Assembly (NCBI RefSeq): GCF_017565745.1 | Contig: NZ_JAGDYM010000007.1 | Coordinates: 1-64,000, forward strand | From: Leucobacter weissii | GTDB taxonomy: Bacteria > Actinomycetota > Actinomycetes > Actinomycetales > Microbacteriaceae | DNA length: 64,000 nucleotides | Direction: 5' to 3' | Shown here: in pieces, positions 1 through 9,000 of the stretch | Layout of the letters: the number at the start of each line of letters is the position of its first letter | Numbering within the stretch: the first letter of the stretch is position 1 | Translations under genes and position numbers: made by a program | Notes under the pieces: generated by a model | What the model was told of the DNA's origin: nothing | The model's database searches: none | What the model saw: only the letters and a program-made list of their open reading frames with translations

Positions 1-402
1 AACGCGCGTCCGACGTTCAATGCGGGGACGAAGAAGGTCTACGTGTCGGCGTACGACGATTCGACGATCACCGTGGTGAACGCCGATCCGGCTGATGCTG
101 CGAACTACGGCAAGGCCGAGAAGGTCATCGACGTGACCACCGGTTCCTCGAGCGGGAACACGGGCACGAACGCGGTCGAGGTGGATGCGGAGCGGGGTCT
201 GCTCTACTCGGCGAACCTCGACGCGGGTGTGACGGTCTACGACATCAACGACGACTACGCGCAGCTCGAGTTCGCCGCGGAGGACGGGAGCACCTACACG
301 GACATCCCGACCAGCGGTCGTTCGGTGAACTTCGGTCTGAACGAGCAGACGGGCGAGGTCTGGGTCTCGACCTGGGGCTCCGCGGGCAAGGTCGACGTGA
401 TC
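1..402 (+). repeat. Perfect direct repeat, copy A (continues off the window)
   Basis: Every base of 1-402 matches 1807-2208 (offset 1806). Identity stops abruptly at the GATC/GATCTC junction. The left boundary is outside the window, so the unit is at least 402 bp. Confidence 0.97.
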
Positions 403-2808
403 GACCTGAATCTCGACGTGCCGACCAACACCGTCTCCACCCAGCAGGATCAGAACGCGACCGTCACCTACCCGAAGCAGTGGGTCGTGGGAGAGCCGCT
501 GCGCGTCAAGGGCGAGGGCTGGGCGGGCACGACCGGCCAGGCCGGCTCGCGAGTCGCGATCAAGCTCGACCGCAACGGCACCGTGCGCAAGGACATCGTG
601 TCCGAGCCGGAGGAGGCGCCGGACGAGACCGTCTGGCAGATCTTCGACGCGAACGCCGACGGCAGCTTCGACATCGAGATCGCGCCGTTCCCCACCACGG
701 CGAACTCGAACCTCGTGGGAGCCAACCCGCCCGCGGCCTGGGTGGCCGGGACCACGCACCAGATCTCTCTCCTGTCGGGAAGCCTGGGCCTCGGAACGCC
801 GCACGAGTCCGTCGCGCGCGGAGGGTTCTGGCCGGTCGAACTGGTCGAGGGGCCGGTCGAGAAGGTCTGGACCGCCGAGGTGACCGCCAAGGACTCGGCC
901 GTGAAGAACGGCTACCAGCTGGCCGCGGCCGGCGGCAAGGTGTACGTGGCGGACGCTCAGTGGACCACCGCCGACGCGGTCGGCACCGGCAAGGTCGTGA
1001 TCTTCAACGCCGAGAGCGGCGAGCACGTGGCGGATCAGGACTTCACCCAGCTGCGCCGCAACGACGGGATCGTGCAGGGTCAGGTGACGACCGCGCCCAC
1101 CGGCAAGGTGGCCATCTTCGACGCGGCCGGCAAGGCGCACAAGGAGGACCAGAGCTTCCTGGGGCTGAGCCGCAACGACGGCACCGGGCTGGAGGGCGAT
1201 GGCTTCGAGTGGGACGCGTCGTCGCCGGGCTCGCAGACCTCGATGCGCTCCACGTTCTCGCCGTACGGCATCGCGGTCGATCCCGATGTGAACGGCGAGA
1301 CCACGATCGTGACCACGACCGCGCGTCAGCGCGATCCCGACGGCGCGGGCTACGGCGGCGGCGTCGTGATCTACAACGAGTCGCAGGGCGCTCCCACCGA
1401 CGCGGATCGCGTCTTCAAGTACGCCGACGGCTCGCCGGTTCTGGCCGGTCCGCGCCGCATCGCGATCGACACCACGCGTGATCGCGCCTATGTGACGAAC
1501 CTCGGCAACTCCCGCAACGCCGGGCCGCGCGACGGCTACGTCACGGTGCTCGACCTGACCAAGCGCGGTGCGGAAGCGGTGATCGCCCAGGTCACCGTGC
1601 CCGATCAGGCCGGCTCCGTGGGCATCGCGGTGGACGAGGCGAACAACCTCGTCTACGTGGGCGGCTACGCCGGGAAGACCGAGACGACCCCCGACCAGCC
1701 CGAGAAGCTGTACGTGATCGACGGTTCGAAGATCAAGGACACCGCTCCGGCAGACTTCGCGCTGAACGACGACGCGATCTCCGCTCTCGACGCGGTGGTG
1801 GGCGACAACGCGCGTCCGACGTTCAATGCGGGGACGAAGAAGGTCTACGTGTCGGCGTACGACGATTCGACGATCACCGTGGTGAACGCCGATCCGGCTG
1901 ATGCTGCGAACTACGGCAAGGCCGAGAAGGTCATCGACGTGACCACCGGTTCCTCGAGCGGGAACACGGGCACGAACGCGGTCGAGGTGGATGCGGAGCG
2001 GGGTCTGCTCTACTCGGCGAACCTCGACGCGGGTGTGACGGTCTACGACATCAACGACGACTACGCGCAGCTCGAGTTCGCCGCGGAGGACGGGAGCACC
2101 TACACGGACATCCCGACCAGCGGTCGTTCGGTGAACTTCGGTCTGAACGAGCAGACGGGCGAGGTCTGGGTCTCGACCTGGGGCTCCGCGGGCAAGGTCG
2201 ACGTGATCTCGGTCGAGGCGCTGGCTTCCGCGACCAAGACGACGGTCTCGTTCAGCCCGAAGCGGTTCGCCTACAACGGCGCCGCCACGGCGACGGTGCG
2301 GGTGAGCGCGGACGCGGGCGTGCCCGTCGGCAACGTCTCGCTCCGGATCAACGGCAAGACCTACAGCGCGAAGCTGGCGAACGGTCAGGCCAGGATCCGG
2401 CTGAACGCGGCGGTGAACCCGGGCAAGCGCGCGGTGACCGTCTCGTACGCCGGCGCGACCGGCTTCGAGAAGTCGTCGGCCAGGACCACGGTGACCGTGA
2501 CCAAGGCGAAGCCGAAGGTGTCGGTGAAGCTGGCCAAGTCGAAGGTCAAGCGCACGCAGCGCGCGACGGCCCGAGTGACGGTCTCGCTGCCCGGTTCGCT
2601 GAAGGCGAAGCCGAGCGGGAAGGTCGTGATCTACGACGGCAAGAAGCGGATCGCCACGAAGACGCTGAAGGCGTCGGCGAACGGCAAGGTCTCCGTGAAG
2701 CTGCCCAAGCTGAAGCGAGGAACGCACAAGATCAAGGCGACGATCCTCTCGAACAGCAAGCAGTCGAAGGCGACGTCCTCCTCGACGACCCTCCGGGTCG
2801 TGAGGTAG
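1..2808 (+). CDS. Secreted beta-propeller / Ig-like surface protein, 5' end missing
   Basis: The frame is open from the first base, so the N-terminus and any signal peptide lie outside the window. Order seen: the end of a YncE/NHL-like propeller segment (1-405), an Ig-like module of the type shared with the next secreted proteins (about 470-830, with the elements SRVAIKLDRNG and DGSFDIEIAPFP), a larger propeller segment (about 870-2215, with repeated VYV and VDV strands), and two C-terminal Ig-like domains (2225-2490, 2500-2805) rich in Lys/Arg. Bases 1-402 are identical to 1807-2208. No LPXTG motif or C-terminal membrane anchor is visible, so surface retention might use the basic Ig domains (inference). 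The tail shares the string YDGKKRIATK with the protein at 4191. Its role is unknown; the context suggests siderophore or haem handling. Confidence 0.85.
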   Translation, partial: NARPTFNAGTKKVYVSAYDDSTITVVNADPADAANYGKAEKVIDVTTGSSSGNTGTNAVEVDAERGLLYSANLDAGVTVYDINDDYAQLEFAAEDGSTYTDIPTSGRSVNFGLNEQTGEVWVSTWGSAGKVDVIDLNLDVPTNTVSTQQDQNATVTYPKQWVVGEPLRVKGEGWAGTTGQAGSRVAIKLDRNGTVRKDIVSEPEEAPDETVWQIFDANADGSFDIEIAPFPTTANSNLVGANPPAAWVAGTTHQISLLSGSLGLGTPHESVARGGFWPVELVEGPVEKVWTAEVTAKDSAVKNGYQLAAAGGKVYVADAQWTTADAVGTGKVVIFNAESGEHVADQDFTQLRRNDGIVQGQVTTAPTGKVAIFDAAGKAHKEDQSFLGLSRNDGTGLEGDGFEWDASSPGSQTSMRSTFSPYGIAVDPDVNGETTIVTTTARQRDPDGAGYGGGVVIYNESQGAPTDADRVFKYADGSPVLAGPRRIAIDTTRDRAYVTNLGNSRNAGPRDGYVTVLDLTKRGAEAVIAQVTVPDQAGSVGIAVDEANNLVYVGGYAGKTETTPDQPEKLYVIDGSKIKDTAPADFALNDDAISALDAVVGDNARPTFNAGTKKVYVSAYDDSTITVVNADPADAANYGKAEKVIDVTTGSSSGNTGTNAVEVDAERGLLYSANLDAGVTVYDINDDYAQLEFAAEDGSTYTDIPTSGRSVNFGLNEQTGEVWVSTWGSAGKVDVISVEALASATKTTVSFSPKRFAYNGAATATVRVSADAGVPVGNVSLRINGKTYSAKLANGQARIRLNAAVNPGKRAVTVSYAGATGFEKSSARTTVTVTKAKPKVSVKLAKSKVKRTQRATARVTVSLPGSLKAKPSGKVVIYDGKKRIATKTLKASANGKVSVKLPKLKRGTHKIKATILSNSKQSKATSSSTTLRVVR
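1807..2208 (+). repeat. Perfect direct repeat, copy B
   Basis: Second copy of the repeat starting at base 1, in the same reading frame. It encodes the closing blades of the second propeller. Identity at silent positions points to a recent duplication or ongoing gene conversion. Confidence 0.97.
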
Positions 2809-2820
2809 CGATACGCTGAG

Positions 2821-2856
2821 CGGACGGGCGGGGGCCGACGGTTCCCGCCCGTTCCG
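2821..2856 (+). terminator. Hairpin terminator after the propeller gene
   Basis: The 12-base arm at 2821-2832 pairs with 2844-2856, with one bulged base and an 11-base loop. It lies 13 bases after the stop codon. There is no T-run, as is common in high-GC actinobacteria. Confidence 0.5.
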
Positions 2857-2917
2857 CGTATCATCCCTCGGCAGCCGCCGATACCCCTGCGCCGATACCC
2901 CCTGGAGCCCCGCACCT

Positions 2918-4003
2918 ATGAGGACCGCCGTTCGCGCCCGCGCGTTGACCACCGTTCTGCTGACCGCCGCGCTGGCGCTCTCCGCCAGCGGCTGCTCGAA
3001 CGACGAGGGCGCGGAGCCCGGAGACGACGCGGGCTCGGCCTACGGCGTGGCCGTCGGCGAGGAGGGCATCGCCTCGGGGGTGCCCGGCATCGACGACGGC
3101 ACGCCCATCCGCGTCATCGCGGACGTGAACCACGAACCGGTCGCGGTTCCCTCCGACCCGCAGCGGGTCGTCACCCTCTCGGAGCCCACGCTCGACGGCG
3201 CGCTCCGCCTGGGCGTCACCCCGGTCGGTTCCGTGAACGGACGCGGGCAGAGCACGATGCCCAACTACCTGCTCGACCTCGCGGAGGGCATCCCGAGCGT
3301 CGGCAGCGTCGCCCAGTTCAATTTCGAGGCGATCGCCGAACTGCAGCCGGACCTGATCCTCACCTACGCCTCCGGGGGCAACAACCCCGAGTCCGTCGCG
3401 ATCCTCGAGCGGATCGCCCCCGTCTACTTCGTCGGATACGCCGGGGCGGACTGGCGGACCACGTTCGAGAACGTCGCGAACGCGCTGGGCGAGGCGGACG
3501 CGGGCGCCGAGGTGCTCGAGGAGTTCGACGCCTACGCCGCAGACGTGCGCGGGCGCCTGGCCTCCGCCGGGTATGCGGACAAGACCTACTCGATCGTGAG
3601 ATGGCAGGGGTCGAACGCCTCGCTGATCCTGAAGGATCTGCCCCCGGGCATGGCCCTCGAGGCGCTCGGGCTCCAGCGCCCGCCCGCGCAGGATCGCGAG
3701 GGGCGCGGCCATTCGGAGCCCATCTCGCTCGAGAACCTCGCCGACGCCGACGCCGACGTGATGTTCTTCGGCACGCTCGGCGGTTCGAGCGTGGGGAACC
3801 CCGACGCCGGCGGCAGCGCGGACCTCTCCGGTGCTCGGCAGGCGCTGCGGGAGGCCGAGCAGGTGCCGGGGTTCCGCGAGCTGGAGGCCTACCGGAACGG
3901 CGAGGTGATCCTGGTCGACGGATCGCTCTGGACCTCCACCGGCGGCCCGGTGCTCATGACCCGGATCATCGAGTTCATCGAGCAGGAGCTGCTCTCCGAC
4001 TGA
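2918..4003 (+). CDS. Iron-siderophore ABC transporter substrate-binding lipoprotein (FecB/FepB type)
   Basis: 361 residues. The N-terminus has two Arg, a hydrophobic stretch and the lipobox ASGC near residue 27, so it is expected to be a lipidated extracytoplasmic receptor. The body has the two-lobe TroA/FecB layout: RVVTLSEPTLDGALRLGVTPVG (first strands), NFEAIAELQPDLILTY (typical of siderophore receptors), YFVGYAGADWRTTFENVANALG, and ADADVMFFGTLGG towards the end. The permease and ATPase genes that would serve it lie at 10414-13462. It sits between the propeller gene and the iron box at 4038, so it probably has its own promoter or follows the upstream gene. The ligand cannot be read from the sequence; the esterase at 13459 favours a catecholate triester siderophore (inference). 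Confidence 0.92.
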   Translation: MRTAVRARALTTVLLTAALALSASGCSNDEGAEPGDDAGSAYGVAVGEEGIASGVPGIDDGTPIRVIADVNHEPVAVPSDPQRVVTLSEPTLDGALRLGVTPVGSVNGRGQSTMPNYLLDLAEGIPSVGSVAQFNFEAIAELQPDLILTYASGGNNPESVAILERIAPVYFVGYAGADWRTTFENVANALGEADAGAEVLEEFDAYAADVRGRLASAGYADKTYSIVRWQGSNASLILKDLPPGMALEALGLQRPPAQDREGRGHSEPISLENLADADADVMFFGTLGGSSVGNPDAGGSADLSGARQALREAEQVPGFRELEAYRNGEVILVDGSLWTSTGGPVLMTRIIEFIEQELLSD

Positions 4004-4025
4004 GCGGTTTCGACGAGCGGCTGCC

Positions 4026-4062
4026 TTGACCTCAGATCATGGTTAGCCTAGCCTTGTATAGA
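4026..4062 (+). promoter_or_regulatory. Iron-regulated promoter region
   Basis: TTGACC at 4026-4031 is a good -35. With a 17-base spacer the -10 would be TAGCCT at 4049-4054, inside the iron box. A second candidate -10, TATAGA, lies at 4057-4062. Binding of a DtxR/IdeR-type repressor would cover either one. Confidence 0.6.
4038..4056 (+). promoter_or_regulatory. DtxR/IdeR-type iron box
   Basis: The 19 bases match 13 positions of the DtxR/IdeR consensus as I remember it, including the contiguous core GGTTAGCCTA and the following CCT. It lies 135 bases before the start of the first secreted-protein gene of the siderophore operon. It implies repression in iron-replete cells. Confidence 0.85.
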
Positions 4063-4190
4063 TCAGATAACAGCGCTCCGCAGGTCAGAGCCGGCTCGGA
4101 ATGAGCGCTCGTCCGAGCGGGATCGGATGATCCGCCGAATCCCGGGCGACCGCGAGCACTGCCCGACGCCATTCGACGAGAGGGAGGCCC

Positions 4191-5948
4191 GTGTCCACTT
4201 CGTTCACCGCAGCCGGGAGGCGGGTGCTCGCCACCGCGGCGGCCATCGCCCTGGGGCTGACCGGATTCTCGCTCCCCGCGGCGGCTCAGGCGCTGCCGCA
4301 GGCCGGCGCCGTGCTGACGCAGGAGACCGGCGCCGCGGCGGCCATCGCCGTCACGAAGACCTCCGTCGAGCAGGCGGACTTCTTCTGGTTCGATCTCTCC
4401 GGCTTCACTCCGTCCGCATCCGTGACGGTGCAGCTCGTGAACCCCTCGGATCAGGTGGTGGCATCCGCGGGGTTCTCGATCGGCGCCGACGGCAACACCT
4501 ACGACGAGGATCAGCAGACCTATCGCCGCGTGGAGGTGCCCCGCAACGCGGCTCCGGGCGGCGGCTACGCGCTGCGGGTGATCTCGACCCCGGATGCCGC
4601 GGTGCTCGCGACCAGCGAGGCGCTCACCGTGGCGGCCGCGACCCGTCGCGTCTTCAACACCGGCGACCACGGAGCGGGTGAGGAGGACACCGGGGTGCGG
4701 CAGGGCAACGCCTGGACCTTCCGCGCGGTGAACTTCGCCGCGGGCGGCAAGCTCACCGCCACGGCGTGGATCGACGGCACTCTCACCGAACTCGGCGGCA
4801 TCGGCCAGATCAGCGCGAGCGAGAAGAAGTGGCAGCTCGACTCCTACGGCGACACCCGCACGCGCAACGGCTCGAGCCCGTTCTACACGCGGGTCTCCAT
4901 TCCGGAGAGCACTCCCATCGGGCCGCTCGACGTGGAGTTCTCCGACGGGGTCAACACCCTCACGCGCACGCTCACCGTCGAACCCGCACCCGAAGACATC
5001 TCGTACCAGGTGTCGCGCACCGCGCAGCTCGGCGGCTCGGTCCGTCTCACGGGGACGGGCTGGGTGCACCCCGACGGGGTGGGGTCGAGGATCGCCGTGA
5101 AGATCAACGACGGCGACCTCAAACGCACGCCCGAAGGGCTGGTCCACAGCAACAACACGATCTGGACGATCATCGACGCCGAGAACGACGGCAGCTTCAG
5201 CGCCGACATCCCGATTCCCGACGGCACCGCGACCGGATCCGACGGCAGCGTTCCCGCGATCGCTCCGGGCAGCTACACCCTGCGCCTGCTCAGCGGCAAT
5301 CTGAAGGCCGGCGACCAGAGCCGCAGCGTGGAGACCGATCCCATCGCGATCGGCCTGGGCAAGGCCGCGACCAGCACCGCCGTCACGCTCAGCCCGTCGA
5401 GCCCGAGCTACGGCGCCGCCCCGACCGCGACGGTGCGCGTCTCCTCCGCCGCGGACACGCCGACGGGCCGGGTGACGCTGAGGGTCGACGGACGCAGCTA
5501 TCAGGGGAATCTCTCGGGCGGGCAGGCCAGGATCAAGCTGACGGCGGCCCCGCGGGCGGGCACGCGCACCATCGCGGTCTCCTACGCCGGGACCGACGAG
5601 CTGGCGGCGTCGACCGCCTCCCGCGCCGTGACGATCAAGAAGGCCACCCCGAAGGTGTCGCTCAGGCTCGCCAAGAGCACGGTCAAGCGCAGCCAGCGGG
5701 CCAAGGTCACGGTGACCGTGCCGAGCATCGGCGCGCTGAAGGTGCGCGCCACCGGCACGGTCCGGGTGTACGACGGCAAGAAGCGCATCGCCACGAAGAA
5801 GCTGACGAGCTCCGCGCGGGGGAAGGTGACGCTCTCGCTCCCGAAGCTCAAGAAGACGGGCGCCCACAAGATCCGGGTGCGTCTCGTCGGCAACGCCAAT
5901 CTCAACGCGAAGGCCAGCGCGACCCGCACGCTCCGGGTCACCCGCTGA
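4191..5948 (+). CDS. Secreted multi-domain Ig-like protein, first gene of iron-regulated operon
   Basis: 585 residues. The GTG start at 4191 has AGGGAGG at 4181-4187. The signal peptide runs to about residue 34 and ends PAAAQA. Five beta-rich domains follow: two N-terminal domains (about 57-150 and 170-267), one module shared with neighbouring proteins (about 277-393: SRIAVKINDGD, NNTIWTIIDAENDGSF, SYTLRLLSGNLKAGDQ), and two basic Ig-like domains (about 397-482 and 484-585). The C-terminus ends TRTLRVTR with no membrane anchor or sortase motif. It follows the iron box directly, so it should be made under iron limitation. No known haem-binding (HtaA, NEAT) signature is evident. A role in capturing or presenting a siderophore, or as a surface scaffold, is inferred from the operon only. 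Confidence 0.85.
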   Translation: MSTSFTAAGRRVLATAAAIALGLTGFSLPAAAQALPQAGAVLTQETGAAAAIAVTKTSVEQADFFWFDLSGFTPSASVTVQLVNPSDQVVASAGFSIGADGNTYDEDQQTYRRVEVPRNAAPGGGYALRVISTPDAAVLATSEALTVAAATRRVFNTGDHGAGEEDTGVRQGNAWTFRAVNFAAGGKLTATAWIDGTLTELGGIGQISASEKKWQLDSYGDTRTRNGSSPFYTRVSIPESTPIGPLDVEFSDGVNTLTRTLTVEPAPEDISYQVSRTAQLGGSVRLTGTGWVHPDGVGSRIAVKINDGDLKRTPEGLVHSNNTIWTIIDAENDGSFSADIPIPDGTATGSDGSVPAIAPGSYTLRLLSGNLKAGDQSRSVETDPIAIGLGKAATSTAVTLSPSSPSYGAAPTATVRVSSAADTPTGRVTLRVDGRSYQGNLSGGQARIKLTAAPRAGTRTIAVSYAGTDELAASTASRAVTIKKATPKVSLRLAKSTVKRSQRAKVTVTVPSIGALKVRATGTVRVYDGKKRIATKKLTSSARGKVTLSLPKLKKTGAHKIRVRLVGNANLNAKASATRTLRVTR

Positions 5949-6008
5949 CTTCGAACGGCGGTCGGGAGATCGGAGACGGTGAGGGACGAGAGGGGAGAAC
6001 GAGGCGCA

Positions 6009-9000
6009 GTGACACGGCATCGGCCCATGCGACCGGCACCGGGTGCCGCGCGAGTGCCGCGCGGCACCCGCGCGGCACTCGCGCTCCTGGTCTCGTTGAG
6101 CCTCGTCTCCGGTCTGCCGACGGGCGCGGCGGCGATCTCGGAACCGGTGAGCTCCTCCGGCGCGATCGAGGGCGGCGAACCTGCGGGCGCCGGCGAGACC
6201 GGAGCCGTCTCGCCGGCGAACGCCGACGCGGGCGAGGAGAGGTCGTCGCGCGACCTCGATGAGGAGACCTCGGGCCAGGCGCGAGAGGCGTCCGCGCCGG
6301 CGGGAGTCCCGGCCGTCGATGGAGTCGAGGAGACGCGCATCGAGTCGGAGGGGGGGTCCGGAGACGAGGCGCCGTCTCCCGGCATCGGCGCATCGGCCAG
6401 ATCCGCGACGTCGTCCGAGCCGACCGTCGCGATCCTCGACCGCGATGCGCAGGGCGCCCCGGTGAGCCGCCTGCGGGTCTATCAGCGCGTGGCCTTCACC
6501 GCGAGCGGCTTCGCGCCAGGCGGGCACCTGACGGCCCGGGCGACCGTCTCGAACGTGCCCGACACGCTGCTCGAGGGAGCGGGGCAGGCGGACTCGCTCG
6601 ATCACGCCTGGCAGCTCGACGCGGATGGCGCCACCGCGGGCGACGCCGACTTCTTCGTCGACGAGGCGGCCCTCGGGGAATGGACGGTCGTCTTCAGCGA
6701 CGGAGCCTCCGAGCGGAGCGTGGTCTTCGAGGTGGTGGCGCCGACGCTGGCGGTCGATCCCGCGACCGCGGTGCAGGGGGGCGCCGTCGACGTGTCGGGC
6801 GAGGGCTTCTTCCCGCGCGACGAGGAGGGAGCGGTGCTCACCCTCGCGATCCGAATCTGGCAGAGCGGCACCACGCTGCGGCGGGTCGAGACGGCCGCGG
6901 GCGAGGACGCCCGTGACTGGGTCACGCTGACCGTCGCCGCGGACGGCACGGCGGCGGGCGAGCTGCAGCTGCCGAACGGCACCCTGCGCGACGGCGCCGG
7001 CACGGGCGTGCCGGGCAGCAACCCGCGCCTCGCCGCTGGCGTATACGAGATCCGCGCGTTCCGCTCCGACGACCCGCAGACTCCGCACCGCGCCGCGCTC
7101 GAGGTCACGGAGGACGAGGGCGCGGAACCGGTCGACGAGCTGGGCGTCTGCCCCGACGGCACGATCACCTACGACGCGCGCACCGAGAACACCGGCGGCG
7201 CGGCGAACACGCCCTACCGCTACTGCGCGCCGGAGACGGTGGTGCACGGCGAGGACATCGTGATCACCGGGGCGGGCGGCTACTTCGCGCGGAACGGCAG
7301 CACCGGATCCGTGGTCAACTTCTTCGTCGACGCGCAGTACTCCGGCGACCCCGATACGCTGCGCCGGGTCGGTCGCAGCGTCGCGCATCCGATCACCGGT
7401 GCGGTGCTCGAGGATCGCAGCTTCGCGGCCGTGCAGGCGCACGCCGACGGCAGTTGGCAGGTGCGGATCCCGTTCCCCAGCTCGCTCAACGCCCGGGCCG
7501 ACGACGGTCGCAGCATCGACGATCGCTGGGCGGTCGGCACCCAGCACTCGGTGCGCATGCTCACCAACACCCTGCTGGCCGGAGACCAGAGACGCTTCAA
7601 CTCGGTCGATTTCACCGTGGTCGCCCGGGCCGGCGATGCACCGCGGCTGAGCGCGCCGAACTACCGCCACCACGGCTACACCTCCCGCCAGAGCGGCGAC
7701 CGCGCCGTCGCCTGGCTGCAGTCCTACGTCGGCTCCGGCGGCCCGGCGAAGCTCACGGGAACCGGCTGGCTGACCACGACCGGGCGGCCGTCGACCGTCG
7801 AGGTGCGGCTGCTCGATGAGCACGGCGACTACTATCAGCGGACCGGCGGCGGCGACCGCACCCGGTGGACGACGGCGACCGCGACCGCCGACGGCGATCT
7901 CACATCCTGGATCCCGATGCCCGGCACGGTCGGGGCGGGCAGCTATGTCGCCGTCGAGCTGCGGACGGCGCCGAGCATCACCGCGGGCGACTTCGCGCGC
8001 AGCTGGCAGTCGAGCCCGATCGTCGTGGGCGACGTGCCGTGGACCGCTCCGCCGAGCCAGGGGGCGACGTGCACCGCCGCGCCGACCAGAGCCAGCCACC
8101 GGCTCGCCCCCGGCATGGAGAGCCCGGCCGCGAACATCGGCGGCACGATCCGGCTCACCGGCAAGAACTGGTGCAACACGGTCGGCGGCGGCTCCCTGAT
8201 CGCGATCAAGATCAACGCCGGCGCCTATGCGCACAAGGGCGGCGCCTCCGCCAGGATCGTGAACGCGGCCACCGGCAGAGTGTCCGCCTGCCAGGCGACC
8301 GTCTGCAAGACGAACAAGACGATCTGGTACGTGATCGAGGCCGAGGAGGACGGATCGTTCGACGTCGAGGTGCCGGTTCCCGGCCGCACCAACTCCACTC
8401 CGGCCTTCGCCGAGGGGTCCTACTCCTTCCAACTGCTCACCCGCACGGTCGCCGCGGACCCCTACTACCGGAACGCGCGGCTCGATCCCTCGCGATCCAT
8501 CGAGACGGCGGAGTTCACCGTGGTGAAGGAGGGCGCCTCGCTGAAGAATGTGAGACCCGGCAAGCCCTCGGCTCCCGCGGAGGCGCTGCACGAGACCCAG
8601 GATCTGCGCGACTCGCGGCGGGGCGGGGTGCGCGTGGCCCAGGGCGCGCGCAGCTGGACGGTGACCGTGCCGCGCGCGCGGGCCGGCGACTGGGTCTACG
8701 TCAACGTCTACGACGGCCAGACGCCGCGCTTCCCGTGGCGCACGGAATGGTATCGCGTGAGGGGATCCGGCACGGTCGAGCTGCCGCTGAAGGGCGTCGT
8801 GCTGCCCGTCGGCACCAACAAGCTCTCGGTGCAGGATCGCAGCGGCGCGCTGCTCGGCTGGGCGCGCGTGACGGTGCGGTCGCCCGCGGGCTCGGATCCG
8901 AGCGACGGCGGCGACCGCGGGAGCGGTTCGACCGGCCGCGTCCTCACGGGCGGGACCGCGCGCTCCGCTGCGACGTCCTCCGTCCAGCCGGCCCACATCC

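Noticed and set aside
4032-8996. Very long open frame on the minus strand (over 1600 codons) opposite the surface-protein genes
   Set aside because: It is an antisense shadow of high-GC coding on the plus strand: Arg/Ala/Gly/His-rich, with no family motif and no ribosome site.
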